A DNA stretch of 64,000 bases from Plantactinospora soyae (GCF_014874095.1 NZ_JADBEB010000001.1:4216001-4280000), one strand, 5' to 3'; shown: positions 28,138-37,311, numbered from the stretch's first letter. Numbers and translations: made by a program. The notes: generated from the letters alone by a model not told the origin.

Positions 28138-29646
28138 TCAGCTACAGGCGGCACCGTTCAGGGTGAAGGGCGTGGGCGTGGTCGGTGAGCCGCTGGCGGT
28201 GAAGCCCAGGTTGATCGAGCCACCGGCCGGGATCAGCGCGTTGTGCGCCTCGTTGGTGACCGTCACCTTGGCGCCGGTCTGCTGGAACTGTCCGTGCCAG
28301 TGACCCTGGACGACCTGGTTGCCGGGGAAGGACCAGCCCAGCGACCAGCCGCTGACGGCCGATCCACTGTTCTGCACCGTGACGCTGGCGGCGAAACCGC
28401 CGCTCCAGGAGTCGGTCACCAGATAGGAGACCCGGCAGGTGGTGGACGCGGTGCCGGTCACCGGCACGATGGCGCCGAAGTCGTCCCGGGCGGTGGCGAA
28501 GTCCTGGAAGCCGAGGCCCGCGCCGCCGGACCGGGTGACCGTGCCGGCCGCCAACACGGTGCCGTCGGACTGGACCGCGTAGACCGGTCCGCCGCTGTCG
28601 CCGCTGCGCGCCGCCTCCTCGCCGTCGAGCTGGGTGGCCTCGACGAGGTCCTCCCGGTCGTCGTAGTGGAAGTCGACCCGGAAGTTGCAGACCGGCCGGG
28701 CGAGTTCCCCGGCGGTGGTCGAGCCGGACTGGCAGAGGAACTGACCGGGGAAGACCTCGGTCCAGCCGGTCACCCGGACCCGGGTCTCGTCGTTCGACCC
28801 ACCGGTGTAGACATCGCCACCGGCCGTGGCCGTCGAGATCAGCATCGTGTCGTGGTCCTGGTTCTTGTGCGTGGCCGGTCCGATCGGCGTACCGGTGCCG
28901 TCCCGCCACTCTTCGCCGACCTCGCTGCAGTGCCCGGCGGTGAGCAGGTAGTTGGCCCCGGAACCGGCGTCCCGGACCCCGAAGCCCGAGGTGCAGCCGT
29001 AGCTGGCCCAGATCCGGGCTCCGCCGTTCCACGGGGCGGCGTCGTCCTCCCGGGAGCGCGGGACCATCGGCTGCCGCGCCACGACAGTGGTCCGTACGCC
29101 GGTGGCCGGCAGCTTCGGGAGCGTGGCGTTCGGCGTACCCGTGACGGCGATCTCCAGGCCGCTACCGTCGGTCCGGAGCTTCACCGCGTGTGCGGCGTCC
29201 TTCGGGTTCGCCCGGACCGCCGGGTCGAGCCTGGCGGCGGCCGCCTTCAGCTCGACCTGCGAGTACGTCGCGTCGACCACCTCGACCGGTGCGGTCCGGC
29301 GGGCACTTTCCACCGTCGTGGCGACGCTGGCCGGAAGCTGTCCCTTCCACCACAGGGTGACGTGGTCGTCGACCAGGCCGATGCCGGCGTAGCCGGTGGA
29401 GTTCCCGGTCTCGATCGCGGTGCGGATGATGCTCGCGGCATCGATCAGGGGGATCTGTGCGGTCATCCGGTCACTGGTGGCGGCCGGCAGCAGGTCGAGC
29501 ACGGAGGCGCCCGCGTTCGCCACCCGGAGCGGCTGTAGGGGTGCGGTCGAGGCGGCGACCCCGGGTGCGGGGCCGGCCAGGGCGGCGGCGCCGATGAGTC
29601 CACCGGCGAGAACGGTGCGAGCGATGGCATTCCATGTTCGCGTCAT
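28138..29646 (-). CDS. Secreted S1-family serine protease with CBM2
   Basis: A 502-residue protein with signal peptide (about 1-32), a pro-region (about 33-195), a chymotrypsin-like catalytic domain and a C-terminal CBM2 (about 402-502). The catalytic His239 is in LLTAGHCSE, the Asp in QDHDTMLIS and Ser351 in RSGDSGGPV. Streptogrisin/alpha-lytic-type proteases have such pro-regions. A carbohydrate-binding tail on a protease suggests action at plant cell wall material or at other cellulases. Ribosome site is weak. A decayed copy of part of its pro-region (around residue 160-175) lies at 31599-31660. Confidence 0.92.
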   Translation of the reverse strand: MTRTWNAIARTVLAGGLIGAAALAGPAPGVAASTAPLQPLRVANAGASVLDLLPAATSDRMTAQIPLIDAASIIRTAIETGNSTGYAGIGLVDDHVTLWWKGQLPASVATTVESARRTAPVEVVDATYSQVELKAAAARLDPAVRANPKDAAHAVKLRTDGSGLEIAVTGTPNATLPKLPATGVRTTVVARQPMVPRSREDDAAPWNGGARIWASYGCTSGFGVRDAGSGANYLLTAGHCSEVGEEWRDGTGTPIGPATHKNQDHDTMLISTATAGGDVYTGGSNDETRVRVTGWTEVFPGQFLCQSGSTTAGELARPVCNFRVDFHYDDREDLVEATQLDGEEAARSGDSGGPVYAVQSDGTVLAAGTVTRSGGAGLGFQDFATARDDFGAIVPVTGTASTTCRVSYLVTDSWSGGFAASVTVQNSGSAVSGWSLGWSFPGNQVVQGHWHGQFQQTGAKVTVTNEAHNALIPAGGSINLGFTASGSPTTPTPFTLNGAACS

Positions 29647-29686
29647 GCGGCAAAGTCAAGCAACGCCGGCTGGCCGGAGACAGGAG

Positions 29687-29830
29687 GGAAACCCGGCAGG
29701 ACTCCTCCTGCCGGGCTTCCTGCCGGGCGTGCGATCCGGGGCGTGGTTCCGGTCAGGCCGCGCCGGGATGGTGCAGTTCTGGTTGGCGGCGCCGGTGCGG
29801 TTCCAGGGCCGCGTCCGGACCCCGTTCGCG
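29687..29830 (-). pseudogene. Remnant of a ricin-type lectin tail plus its terminator
   Basis: Read on the minus strand, 29757-29831 encodes NGVRTRPWNRTGAANQNCT, which matches the end of the GH30 lectin domain (NGARTQLWSCTGAANQRWT) but has lost the conserved Cys and Trp and runs out of frame before the stop. The following hairpin at 29687-29720 resembles the GH30 terminator at 31665-31695. The whole stretch of about 140 bases is similar to 31665-31800. It looks like the decayed 3' end of a GH30-lectin-type gene. Confidence 0.75.
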
Positions 29831-29831
29831 A

Positions 29832-30608
29832 TCAGGCGACCGTGGAGTAGCCGCGGGTGGCGATCCAGTTGGTCATGTCGATCGTGCTCATCCAGTAGGT
29901 GCTGGGGCCGTACATGCCGGAGCCGTCGGCGATCTTGACGGTCCGACCGTTGTCGCCGTAGCCGATGATCGTGACGTAGTGGCCACCCGGGAAGTCGTGC
30001 CAGACCCCGTCGGCGTCGGTCGCGCCGCCGATGATGTTGGCCACGACGGCATAGCCGCTGCCGATCGCGTGTACGGCGTCAGCCTGCAACTGATCCATCT
30101 GAGCGGGTGTGGCGTCCTCGTCCGAGATCTCCCGCGTCTGGTACACCTGGCTGCCGATGGCGCCGTTGAGCATCCGGGTGGTGTCGAAGGCGGACGCGGT
30201 GCCGTGGACCGTGGTGCCCAGCCCGTTGGCGAGATCCTGCTGGCTGACGTCGATGCCGCGTGCGGTCAACGCGTTGTGCACGGCGGCCGGGCCGCAGTAG
30301 TAGAAGTTGATCTGGTACTCGAACGAGGTGTCCAGGGTCTTTTCGGCGGGGCCCGCCGGAACGGCGGGTCGGGTGGGCTTTGCGGCCGTGTCCCGGTCGG
30401 CCACCGCAGCACCCATGACCAGCGAATCCGAGGTGACGGCCGGGCCGGGAGCGGTGGCCCCCGGCAGCAGGGCGCCGGCCGTGGCGGCCGTCGCCGCGGT
30501 CAGCAGCGCCGCCGACAGCAGCGCCATCTTCTGGCCTCGGCGCGGCGCGGTGGGTCCGAACAGGCCGCGAATTCGGTGCACATCGGGACCGGGGAGACGC
30601 ACGTGCAT
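29832..30608 (-). CDS. Secreted C39-like cysteine peptidase
   Basis: A 258-residue exported protein with a basic N-terminus and hydrophobic signal segment (about 28-52), then a papain-like C39 domain. The catalytic cysteine is Cys105 in FYYCGPAAVHNAL, the histidine His210 in GGHYVTIIGYGD and the acid Asp228 in IADGSG. It is probably a cell-wall or bacteriocin-type peptidase acting outside the cell. The ATG has GGAAGGAG. A c-di-AMP riboswitch lies in its leader, which in actinobacteria typically controls cell-wall hydrolases and related secreted peptidases. Confidence 0.88.
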   Translation of the reverse strand: MHVRLPGPDVHRIRGLFGPTAPRRGQKMALLSAALLTAATAATAGALLPGATAPGPAVTSDSLVMGAAVADRDTAAKPTRPAVPAGPAEKTLDTSFEYQINFYYCGPAAVHNALTARGIDVSQQDLANGLGTTVHGTASAFDTTRMLNGAIGSQVYQTREISDEDATPAQMDQLQADAVHAIGSGYAVVANIIGGATDADGVWHDFPGGHYVTIIGYGDNGRTVKIADGSGMYGPSTYWMSTIDMTNWIATRGYSTVA

Positions 30609-30614
30609 TTCTCC

Positions 30615-30755
30615 TTCCGCTGCCGCCTACCGGGTTAGCTGACGGGTTCGGGCGGGAAAGATGCGCCCTTCCGCGGTCGCCTGAAGCGTCCTACGGATTC
30701 ACCCCAAGGTGTGGAATGGGTCCCCGGCTCGCAACGATCTGCGATTGAGCGGTCC
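30615..30755 (-). ncRNA. c-di-AMP riboswitch (ydaO-yuaA class)
   Basis: On the minus strand the leader contains GAGCCGGGGACCCA (30717-30730), GGGTGAATCCG (30694-30704) and AACCCGTCAGCTAACC (30633-30648), in the order and spacing of the ydaO-yuaA RNA, followed by GTAGGCG and the ribosome site. The riboswitch binds c-di-AMP and usually shuts off genes for cell-wall peptidases and potassium transport. Here it directly precedes the C39-type peptidase. Confidence 0.9.
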
Positions 30756-31113
30756 GGCCCGGTGTCATCACGGTTTGATGACTGATGACCGAGCCCGGAT
30801 ATGCGAGGCTACGGTCCGACTTCTCGACCACCAAGCCCCGCATCAGGGATGTGATCGATTGCATTCGCCGTCAGGCGGATAGCAGGCGTCGCCTTCCAGA
30901 AGAGACAGCCATTCCGGAACGCGACACCGGGCGCCGAGTGGCATCGCCGGCAGGAATTGGGGGTCGCCGAGGCAGGCAACCGGGAACCGCCGTACGAAAT
31001 GGGACACGGTTGGTCGATCTGGTCGACGTGTCACCGTTCCTGGCGGTTTCCGGGCGGGCGCCCCGGGTAGGCGGCCTGGCACCGGACGTTATGTCAGCGG
31101 AGGAGGAACTACT
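30756..31113. other. Divergent promoter region between riboswitch and msrB
   Basis: About 360 bases that hold the promoters of the peptidase (minus) and MsrB (plus). I see no convincing gene or hairpin. GATGAC-type short repeats near 30765-30790 (TCATCACGGTTTGATGACTGATGA) could be part of a promoter or operator. Confidence 0.45.
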
Positions 31114-31572
31114 GTGCCGCGCGAATATCGTAAGGACCCGGACGTCATCTCCCGGTTGTCGCCGGAACAGTATCAGGTCACCCAGGAGAACGGAACGGAG
31201 CGAGCCTTCGGCAATGTCTATTGGGACAACAAGGAGCCGGGAATCTACGTCGACGTGGTTTCCGGTGAACCATTGTTCGCCTCTGTCGACAAATATGACA
31301 GCGGTACCGGCTGGCCGAGTTTCACCGCCCCGATCGTACCGGAGAACGTGGTCATGATCCGCGACACGAGTCACGGCATGGCGCGTACCGAGGCCCGGTC
31401 GGCGCACGGCGACAGTCATCTCGGCCACGTGTTCGACGACGGCCCGGCAGAGCAGGGCGGCCTTCGTTACTGCATGAACTCCGCCGCGCTCCACTTCATC
31501 GCATTGGCCGACCTTGAGCGTGAGGGCTACGGCGAGTACCGCAGGCTGTTCGAGTCGGAGACGCCCGACTGA
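31114..31572 (+). CDS. msrB: Peptide-methionine (R)-S-oxide reductase
   Basis: A 152-residue MsrB that reduces the R-form of methionine sulfoxide. The signature GTGWPSF is at 64-70, the catalytic Cys120 is in [12 protein letters not shown], and the [15 protein letters not shown] block at 96-109 is intact. The position that holds the resolving cysteine in many MsrBs is Thr65, and the four zinc-binding cysteines are absent. So this is the zinc-free, one-cysteine type. The GTG start follows GGAGGAGG. The gene stands alone. It is likely used against oxidative damage. Confidence 0.92.
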   Translation: MPREYRKDPDVISRLSPEQYQVTQENGTERAFGNVYWDNKEPGIYVDVVSGEPLFASVDKYDSGTGWPSFTAPIVPENVVMIRDTSHGMARTEARSAHGDSHLGHVFDDGPAEQGGLRYCMNSAALHFIALADLEREGYGEYRRLFESETPD

Positions 31573-31598
31573 GGCCGCCCTGATCAACTCCGATCGCA

Positions 31599-31660
31599 GG
31601 CGTGGCCCTCGGCGTACCGGTGACGGCGATCTCCGGGCCGCTGCCGTCGGTATGGAGCCA
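31599..31660 (-). pseudogene. Fragment of the S1 protease pro-region
   Basis: Sixty-two bases match 29120-29181 at 52 positions. On the minus strand they encode TDGSGPEIAVTGTP, corresponding to TDGSGLEIAVTGTP in the S1 protease. The fragment has no start or ribosome site and runs into the GH30 terminator. It is a gene relic. Confidence 0.8.
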
Positions 31661-31664
31661 AGAA

Positions 31665-31695
31665 GGAAGCCCGGCAGGAGTCCTGCCGGGCTTCC
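31665..31695. terminator. Hairpin terminator between msrB and the GH30 gene
   Basis: GGAAGCCCGGCAGGA and its complement form a perfect stem of 31 bases in total at 31665-31695, with almost no loop. It serves the converging msrB and GH30 genes. Confidence 0.75.
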
Positions 31696-31723
31696 TGCCG
31701 GGTCGTCCCGGCGGACCCACCGG

Positions 31724-33655
31724 TCAGGCCGCCGGGACGGTCCACTTCTGGTTGGCGGCGCCGGTGCAGGTCCAGAGCTGGGCCGGCGTGCCGTTGGCCG
31801 GGTTGTTGTCCACCACGTCGAGACACTTGCTCGCGCTGGCACTGGTCAGGTCACGGCCCGCCGTGGCGGTCCAGCGCTGGTTGGCGGCCCCGGTGCAGCT
31901 CCAGAGCTGGGTCCGGGCCCCGTTCGCCACGGAGTTGTCCCGGACGTCCAGGCACTTGCCGAGAGCTCGGACGGTGCCGTCGGTGCCGAGGGTCCACTGC
32001 TGGGCGGCGGAGCCGTTGCAGTCGTAGATCTGGACCGCGGTGCCGTCGAGGCTGCTCGCTCCGGCGACGTCCAGGCACTTCCCGCCGAGGCCGACGATCG
32101 TCCCGGTCCGGCCACCGCCGCCCCCGCCACCGGACTGGGTACCCGACCAGGTGAAGGTCGCCGTGGTCCGGGCCGGCAGGGTGTACGTGAACGACTGTCC
32201 GCCCCAGACCACCCGAACCGACTGTGCGCCGGTGCCGCCGTTGTGCGCGATCAGCGCCTTGGAGCCGTCCGGGTTGATCCAGGCGACGTTCTGCACCGTG
32301 CCGTTGGCGGTCGAGTCGATCCGGTACGCGCCCGGCTTGACGAACTTGGTGAGGTGTCCGGTGGTGTAGTACTCGATGGTGTTGTCGACCTGACCGGCGC
32401 GCGCGCCGCCCTCCTGCACCGTGACCAGGCCGGTGCAGACGTCGCAGCCACCGTTGTGCGGGCCCATGCTCTGGTTCAGCGCCAGGCTCCACTTGACGAC
32501 GCTGCCGCTCCAGTTCCTGGTGTAGTTGACGATGTCGGCCAGATCCTCGTTGTGCTGGTTGCCGATCCAGGTGCCGCCGGAGTGTTCGGTGCTGAACTGC
32601 CGTACCGACGGGTACTGGTCGTGCACCTGGGTACCGACGCTCGGGCTGCCGCCGTAGCCGTGCCAGGCGATGCCGCCGAACAGCGGATCGTTGCGCAGCG
32701 CGGCGTCCGAGACGATGCCGGCGCCGATCTGGCCCCAGTCGCCGTAGTTCCAGTCGTGGATCATCACCTTGGTGGTGATCCCGGCACCCCGGAAGGCCGG
32801 CAGCAGGTGGTTCTTGGTGAACTCCAGCAGCCCGGACGAGTTCCAGCTCATCCCCGGGTAGTTCATCGCGGTCGGGTTGCCGGCCTGGCAGCAGTTCGGC
32901 TCGTTCTGCACCGAGACGTAGTTCACCGGGATCCCGGCGGCCTGGTACGACTGGACGTACCTCACGAAGTACTGGGCGTACATCGGGTAGTACTCCGACC
33001 TCAGCCAGCCCATCTGGTCCATCCGGCCGTTGTCCTTCATCCACCCCGGCGCGCTCCACGGCACGCCCTTGACCCGCAGGGCCGGGTTGAGCTGTCTGGC
33101 CTGCGCGGTCAGCAGCCGGACGTTGGTGTCGTAGCCGTTCGCCCCGAAGTCGCCCAGGTTGCAGCAGGTGTCGTCGAGCGACACGTTGCCGGGCCGGGAC
33201 AGGTCGGAGGCGCCGATCGGGTTGCGTACGAAGGAGAGCCCGATGCCGTCGGTCGGATGGAACAGCCGACGCATCACCGCGTCCCGGGTCGCCGCGCTGA
33301 TCGGACCGCCCCGCAGCAGGTACGCGGTGGTGTCGGTGATCGACGCTCCGCCGCCCTCGAACTGCTGGTAGCGGGTGTTCTCGTTGACCGTGACGGTGTG
33401 GATCGCCCCCGGACTGGTGGCGGCGAAACTGACCGGCGTCTGCTGTTGCAGGCCACGGGTCACCGTACGGCCGCCGGAGTCGGAGGTACTGGTCAGCCAG
33501 ACGTTCACCGGCTCGTTGGCCGCGTACGCCGGTGGTGGCGGCCCGGCGATCGCACCACCGGCGGCGGCCAGGCAGAGCGCGAGCAGTCCGGTCGGCACCC
33601 GGCGACGGCGCAACGGTGTCCGGCGGCTCGTGGCCGCCGTACGGATGGAGGACAT
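31724..33655 (-). CDS. Secreted GH30 glycosidase with C-terminal ricin-type lectin domain
   Basis: A 643-residue exported enzyme with an arginine-rich signal peptide (about 1-46). The GH30 barrel contains GVPWSAPGWMKDNG; the acid/base Glu252 is in VSVQNEPNCC and the nucleophile Glu357 in FSTEHSGGTW. A Gly-rich linker (about 500-508) leads to a ricin B-type beta-trefoil (CBM13, about 509-643) with three QxW-like repeats. GH30 enzymes of this kind cleave beta-1,6-glucan, glucosylceramide or related glycans; which one is not decided by sequence. The ATG has GGGAGA upstream. Confidence 0.9.
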   Translation of the reverse strand: MSSIRTAATSRRTPLRRRRVPTGLLALCLAAAGGAIAGPPPPAYAANEPVNVWLTSTSDSGGRTVTRGLQQQTPVSFAATSPGAIHTVTVNENTRYQQFEGGGASITDTTAYLLRGGPISAATRDAVMRRLFHPTDGIGLSFVRNPIGASDLSRPGNVSLDDTCCNLGDFGANGYDTNVRLLTAQARQLNPALRVKGVPWSAPGWMKDNGRMDQMGWLRSEYYPMYAQYFVRYVQSYQAAGIPVNYVSVQNEPNCCQAGNPTAMNYPGMSWNSSGLLEFTKNHLLPAFRGAGITTKVMIHDWNYGDWGQIGAGIVSDAALRNDPLFGGIAWHGYGGSPSVGTQVHDQYPSVRQFSTEHSGGTWIGNQHNEDLADIVNYTRNWSGSVVKWSLALNQSMGPHNGGCDVCTGLVTVQEGGARAGQVDNTIEYYTTGHLTKFVKPGAYRIDSTANGTVQNVAWINPDGSKALIAHNGGTGAQSVRVVWGGQSFTYTLPARTTATFTWSGTQSGGGGGGGRTGTIVGLGGKCLDVAGASSLDGTAVQIYDCNGSAAQQWTLGTDGTVRALGKCLDVRDNSVANGARTQLWSCTGAANQRWTATAGRDLTSASASKCLDVVDNNPANGTPAQLWTCTGAANQKWTVPAA

Positions 33656-33714
33656 GCGGGGGTCTCCCTCTTTCGACAGGGATCCAAGGGGGTGAGCGGC
33701 CGGCCGGCAACCAA

Positions 33715-33744
33715 TAGGTAACACTCTTTAATAATCAGTGTCAA
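33715..33744 (-). promoter_or_regulatory. Promoter of the GH30 gene
   Basis: On the minus strand TTGACA (33739-33744) and TACCTA (33715-33720) are separated by 18 bases. The spacer is AT-rich and contains an ACACT...AGTGT inverted repeat that could be an operator. Confidence 0.6.
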
Positions 33745-33811
33745 TGCGCCGCTGCCGCTGGCACCCCTGTTGCCGCTGCCACCGCTCTCCCTGCCACCGC
33801 AGGTCCGGGCG

Positions 33812-34015
33812 TCAGCCCCGGGCCGTACCGTGCTCGACGCAGGTCGCCGACCAGCCCGTCGGCAGCACCTGCACCTTCATCCGTCGCCGACAGCGCGGAC
33901 AGAACCGGGGTGGCTCCAGCTGCCGGGCCGCCTGGCAGCCCGGATGGCCGGCGTCGTCGGCCGGCTCGCCACAGCGGTCGCACCACAGCCCGGTCGGGCT
34001 CGTCGCGTTCGTCAT
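33812..34015 (-). CDS. bsaP: Biotin synthase auxiliary protein BsaP
   Basis: A 67-residue protein with two pairs of cysteines (CDRCG at 12-16 and CPRC at 39-42), additional Cys27 and Cys59, and the conserved [20 protein letters not shown] run. This matches the actinobacterial BsaP proteins encoded after bioB, which were shown to be needed for biotin synthase activity, probably by helping its iron-sulfur cluster. It lies 32 bases downstream of bioB on the same strand. Confidence 0.88.
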   Translation of the reverse strand: MTNATSPTGLWCDRCGEPADDAGHPGCQAARQLEPPRFCPRCRRRMKVQVLPTGWSATCVEHGTARG

Positions 34016-34047
34016 GCTCCGGGTGGTCCCCGTCAGGTCGTGGTCGT

Positions 34048-35043
34048 CTACAGCGTCGCGGAGAGGGCCTTGACCGGCATCTTCAGCTCGTCGAGCAGGG
34101 CCAGGTCCTCGTTCGCCGGACGACCGAGGGTGGTCAGGTAGTTGCCCACGATGACGGCGTTGATCCCGCCGAGCAGGCCGTCCCGGGTACCGAGGTCGCC
34201 GAGGGTGATCTCGCGACCACCGGCGTACCGGAGGATGGTCCGGGGCATCGCGAGCCGGAAGGCGGCGATGGCGCGCAACGCGTCACGCGGCTCGACCACC
34301 GGCTGGTCGCCCATCGGGGTGCCAGGCCGGGGGTTGAGGAAGTTCAGCGGCACCTCGTGTGGATTCAGCTCGGCGAGCTGTGCGGCGAACTCGGCCCGCT
34401 GCTCGATCGTCTCGCCGAGGCCGAGGATGCCGCCGCAGCACACCTCCATGCCGGACTCGCGGACCATCGTCAGCGTCTCCCAGCGCTCCTCGAAGGAGTG
34501 CGTGGTGACCACGTTCGGGAAGTACGACCGGCAGGTCTCCAGGTTGTGGTTGTAGCGGTGCACACCCATCTCGACCAGCTCGTCGACCTGCGCCTGGGTC
34601 AGCATCCCGAGCGAGGCGGCGACCTGGATGTCCACCTCGGCCCGGATCGCGGCCACGCCCTCGCGCATCTGCTTCATCAGCCGGTCGTCCGGGCCACGGA
34701 CGGCGGCCACGATGCAGAACTCGGTGGCACCGGTGGCGGCGGTCTGCCGGGCCGCCTCGACCAGCGACGGGATGTCCAGCCAGACCGAGCGGACCGGCGA
34801 GGCGAAGAGGCCGGACTGGGAGCAGAAGTGACAATCCTCCGGGCAGCCGCCGGTCTTCAGCGAGACGATCCCCTCGACCTCGACCTCCGGGCCGCACCAG
34901 CGCATCCGTACCTCGTGGGCGAGCTGGAGGGCGGCGGGCAGCTGCTCGTCGGGCAGGCGCAGCACCGCGAGCACCCCGGCCTCGTCGAGTCCGACACCGC
35001 CGTCGAGGACCTGGGTTCGTGCCCGGTCGAGGATGTCTGGCAT
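34048..35043 (-). CDS. bioB: Biotin synthase
   Basis: A 331-residue radical-SAM enzyme that inserts sulfur into dethiobiotin. The radical-SAM cluster cysteines are Cys67, Cys71 and Cys74 (CPEDCHFC); the second-cluster cysteines and [22 protein letters not shown] and LNPRPGTP segments are also present. The length is close to the family norm. The ribosome site is weak. It is divergent from bioF-bioD across a 367-base gap. Together with bsaP it makes an operon; no BirA/BioQ-type box was recognised. Confidence 0.96.
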   Translation of the reverse strand: MPDILDRARTQVLDGGVGLDEAGVLAVLRLPDEQLPAALQLAHEVRMRWCGPEVEVEGIVSLKTGGCPEDCHFCSQSGLFASPVRSVWLDIPSLVEAARQTAATGATEFCIVAAVRGPDDRLMKQMREGVAAIRAEVDIQVAASLGMLTQAQVDELVEMGVHRYNHNLETCRSYFPNVVTTHSFEERWETLTMVRESGMEVCCGGILGLGETIEQRAEFAAQLAELNPHEVPLNFLNPRPGTPMGDQPVVEPRDALRAIAAFRLAMPRTILRYAGGREITLGDLGTRDGLLGGINAVIVGNYLTTLGRPANEDLALLDELKMPVKALSATL

Positions 35044-35411
35044 GGGTCGTACCCTACAAGGCGGACGGCGCGTCGATGTGGGCCGGACCGACCCACCAGG
35101 CAGGCCGGCCCGCCCGCCCTGCGACCGGGCCCGAACCACCAGCCCGGCGCCGTGCGACCGGGCACGAACCACCGGCCCGGCGCTCGGTCCGGCCCGGCGG
35201 CGGGTGGTATTTTCGCCGGTCGGGGCCGTCGTGCGGACGACGCGGACGCGTCCGTCCGAGCCCGGCGCGGTGCCGGTGGTGGGGCCGTGCTCGGCGCGGT
35301 GCCGGCGGCGGATCATGGTCGACGCCGGGGTTGACGTCCCGCCGGACGGACCGGCGATCGTGTTTCCGACACCGCCGGGAACGTGGATGCGGACCAACGT
35401 GGGGAGTGACG
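35044..35411. other. bioB-bioF divergent intergenic region with a 33-bp tandem repeat
   Basis: Two adjacent copies of a 33-base unit (35121-35153 and 35154-35186), beginning GCGACCGGGC and containing GAACCACC, differ at a few positions. I see no BioQ-like palindrome. Promoters for bioB and bioF must lie here, but I could not place them with confidence. Confidence 0.6.
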
Positions 35412-36548
35412 GTGCCGAGCTGGCTGGAGGTTCTGGACCGACGGGCACGGCTGCGCGCGAAAGCCGGCCTCAGCCGTCGGTTGCGACCGAGGGACGCGAC
35501 CGAGGATCTGCTCGACCTCGCCGGCAACGACTACCTGGGACTGTCCCGGCACCCCGAGGTGACGGCCGCCGCGGCCGAGGCGTTGACCGGGTACGGCCTG
35601 GGCGCCACCGGCTCCCGACTGGTACGCGGCTCCACCGAACCGCACCACGCCCTGGAGGCGACCCTGGCGCAGTGGCTGGGCGCCGGGCGGGCACTGGTCT
35701 TCTCCTCCGGCTACCTGGCCAACCTCGGTGCGGTACGCGCCCTGGTCCAGCCCCGTACCCTGCTCGTCTCCGACGCGCACAACCACGCCTCGCTGATCGA
35801 CGGTTGCCGGCTGTCCGGCGCGGAGACGGTGGTCACGCCGCACCTCGACGTCGCCGCCGTCGAGGCGGCCCTGGCCGGGGCGCCGGGCCGGCCGGCGGTG
35901 GTGGTCACCGAATCCGTCTTCTCGGTGGACGGCGACCTGGCGCCGCTCGCCGAGCTGCACGCGGTGGCCCGCCGGCACGGCGCGCTGCTGCTCGTCGACG
36001 ACGCACACGCGCTGGGGGTGCTCGGCCCGGACGGCGCGGGCGCGGTCGCCGCCGCCGGGCTCGGCGGAGCCTCGGACGTCGTGGTGACCGCGACCCTGTC
36101 CAAGGCGCTCGGCGGAGCCGGCGGAGTGGTGGCCGGACCGGCCGAGCTGGCCCGGCACCTGATCGACACCGGCCGGACCTTCATCTACGACACCGCGCTT
36201 CCGCCGGCGGTGGCCGCGGGCGTGCTCGCCGCCACCAGGCTGGCCCGGACCGGGGCCGGGCTGCGGGCCGAGCTGGCCGAGCGGGCCGCCGCCGTGACCC
36301 GCCGGCTCGGCGCGGCGGGCCTGGAGGTCTCCACCCCGACCGCCGGTGTGGTGTCGGTGACCGCGCCCGGCCCGGAGACGGCGGTGGCCTGGGCGGCCGA
36401 CTGCCGGGACCGGGGGGTCGCGGTGGGCTGCTTCCGGCCGCCGTCGACCCCCGACAGCCGTTCCCGGCTCCGCCTGACCATCAACGTGGGACTCGACCGG
36501 CGCGACTTCGACCGGGCGCTCGACGTGATCGTGGAGTGTGCCCCGTGA
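35412..36548 (+). CDS. bioF: 8-amino-7-oxononanoate synthase
   Basis: A 378-residue PLP enzyme that condenses pimeloyl-ACP/CoA with alanine, the first dedicated step of the biotin ring pathway. The PLP lysine is Lys231 in [43 protein letters not shown] and [11 protein letters not shown] are typical. The GTG at 35412 with GGGGAG upstream is preferred over the GTG at 35406. The stop overlaps bioD (GTGA). Confidence 0.94.
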   Translation: MPSWLEVLDRRARLRAKAGLSRRLRPRDATEDLLDLAGNDYLGLSRHPEVTAAAAEALTGYGLGATGSRLVRGSTEPHHALEATLAQWLGAGRALVFSSGYLANLGAVRALVQPRTLLVSDAHNHASLIDGCRLSGAETVVTPHLDVAAVEAALAGAPGRPAVVVTESVFSVDGDLAPLAELHAVARRHGALLLVDDAHALGVLGPDGAGAVAAAGLGGASDVVVTATLSKALGGAGGVVAGPAELARHLIDTGRTFIYDTALPPAVAAGVLAATRLARTGAGLRAELAERAAAVTRRLGAAGLEVSTPTAGVVSVTAPGPETAVAWAADCRDRGVAVGCFRPPSTPDSRSRLRLTINVGLDRRDFDRALDVIVECAP

Positions 36549-37276
36549 CCAACGTGGCGTGGCGTGGTCCGATCCTGGTCACCGGGACCGACACCGACGT
36601 GGGCAAGACGATCGTCACCGCCGCGATCACCGCGGCCGCCCAGGCCGCCGGCCTGCGGGTCGCCGTGCTCAAACCGGGCCAGACCGGTACGGCCACCGGC
36701 GCCGTTCCGGACATCGACACCGTGAACCGGCTGGCCGCCCCGATGACCGCCCGCACCCTGGCCAGCTACCCCGAGCCGCTGGCCCCGCTCGCGGCGGCCC
36801 GGGTCGCCGAGGCGGAGCCCCTGGAGCTGTACGCCGTGGCCGACGAGATCCGGGCCGAGGCGGACAAGCACGACCTGGTGCTGATCGAGGGTGCCGGCGG
36901 ACTGCTGGTCCCGATGGGGCTGCGCCCGTCCGGCGAGGCGTGGACGTTCGCCGACCTGGCGGTGTCGATCGGTGCCCCGGCCGTGGTGGTCACCCGGGCG
37001 GGCCTGGGCACGCTCAACCACACCGCGCTCACCCTGGAGGCGCTGGACCGGCGGGCGGTGCCGGCCGGTGTGGTCCTCGGCGCCTGGCCGGCCGAACCCG
37101 AGCTGGTGCACTGGGCCAACCTCACCGAACTGGTACCGAACATGGTCGGCGCGCTGCCGGACGGCGCCGGAACGATGGAACCGGGTGTGTTCCGCCGCTC
37201 CGCGCCGGGCTGGCTCACCCCGGCCCTGTACGGCGTACTGGACGACTGGCGGACCTGGGCCGAAGACGTCAGCTGA
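36545..37276 (+). CDS. bioD: Dethiobiotin synthetase
   Basis: A 243-residue ATP-dependent enzyme that closes the ureido ring. The P-loop GTDTDVGKT is at 14-22; the ATP-grip segments LKPGQTG (about 43) and EGAGGLLVPMG (about 117) are intact. The GTG start overlaps the bioF stop by 4 bases, so translation is coupled. bioA is not in the window. Confidence 0.94.
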   Translation: MTNVAWRGPILVTGTDTDVGKTIVTAAITAAAQAAGLRVAVLKPGQTGTATGAVPDIDTVNRLAAPMTARTLASYPEPLAPLAAARVAEAEPLELYAVADEIRAEADKHDLVLIEGAGGLLVPMGLRPSGEAWTFADLAVSIGAPAVVVTRAGLGTLNHTALTLEALDRRAVPAGVVLGAWPAEPELVHWANLTELVPNMVGALPDGAGTMEPGVFRRSAPGWLTPALYGVLDDWRTWAEDVS

Positions 37277-37311
37277 ACCTCCGGCGGCGGGTGAACGTGA
37301 GTGGAACCGCG

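Noticed and set aside
30785-31357. Open frame across the msrB start
   Set aside because: It overlaps msrB out of frame and has no conserved segments.
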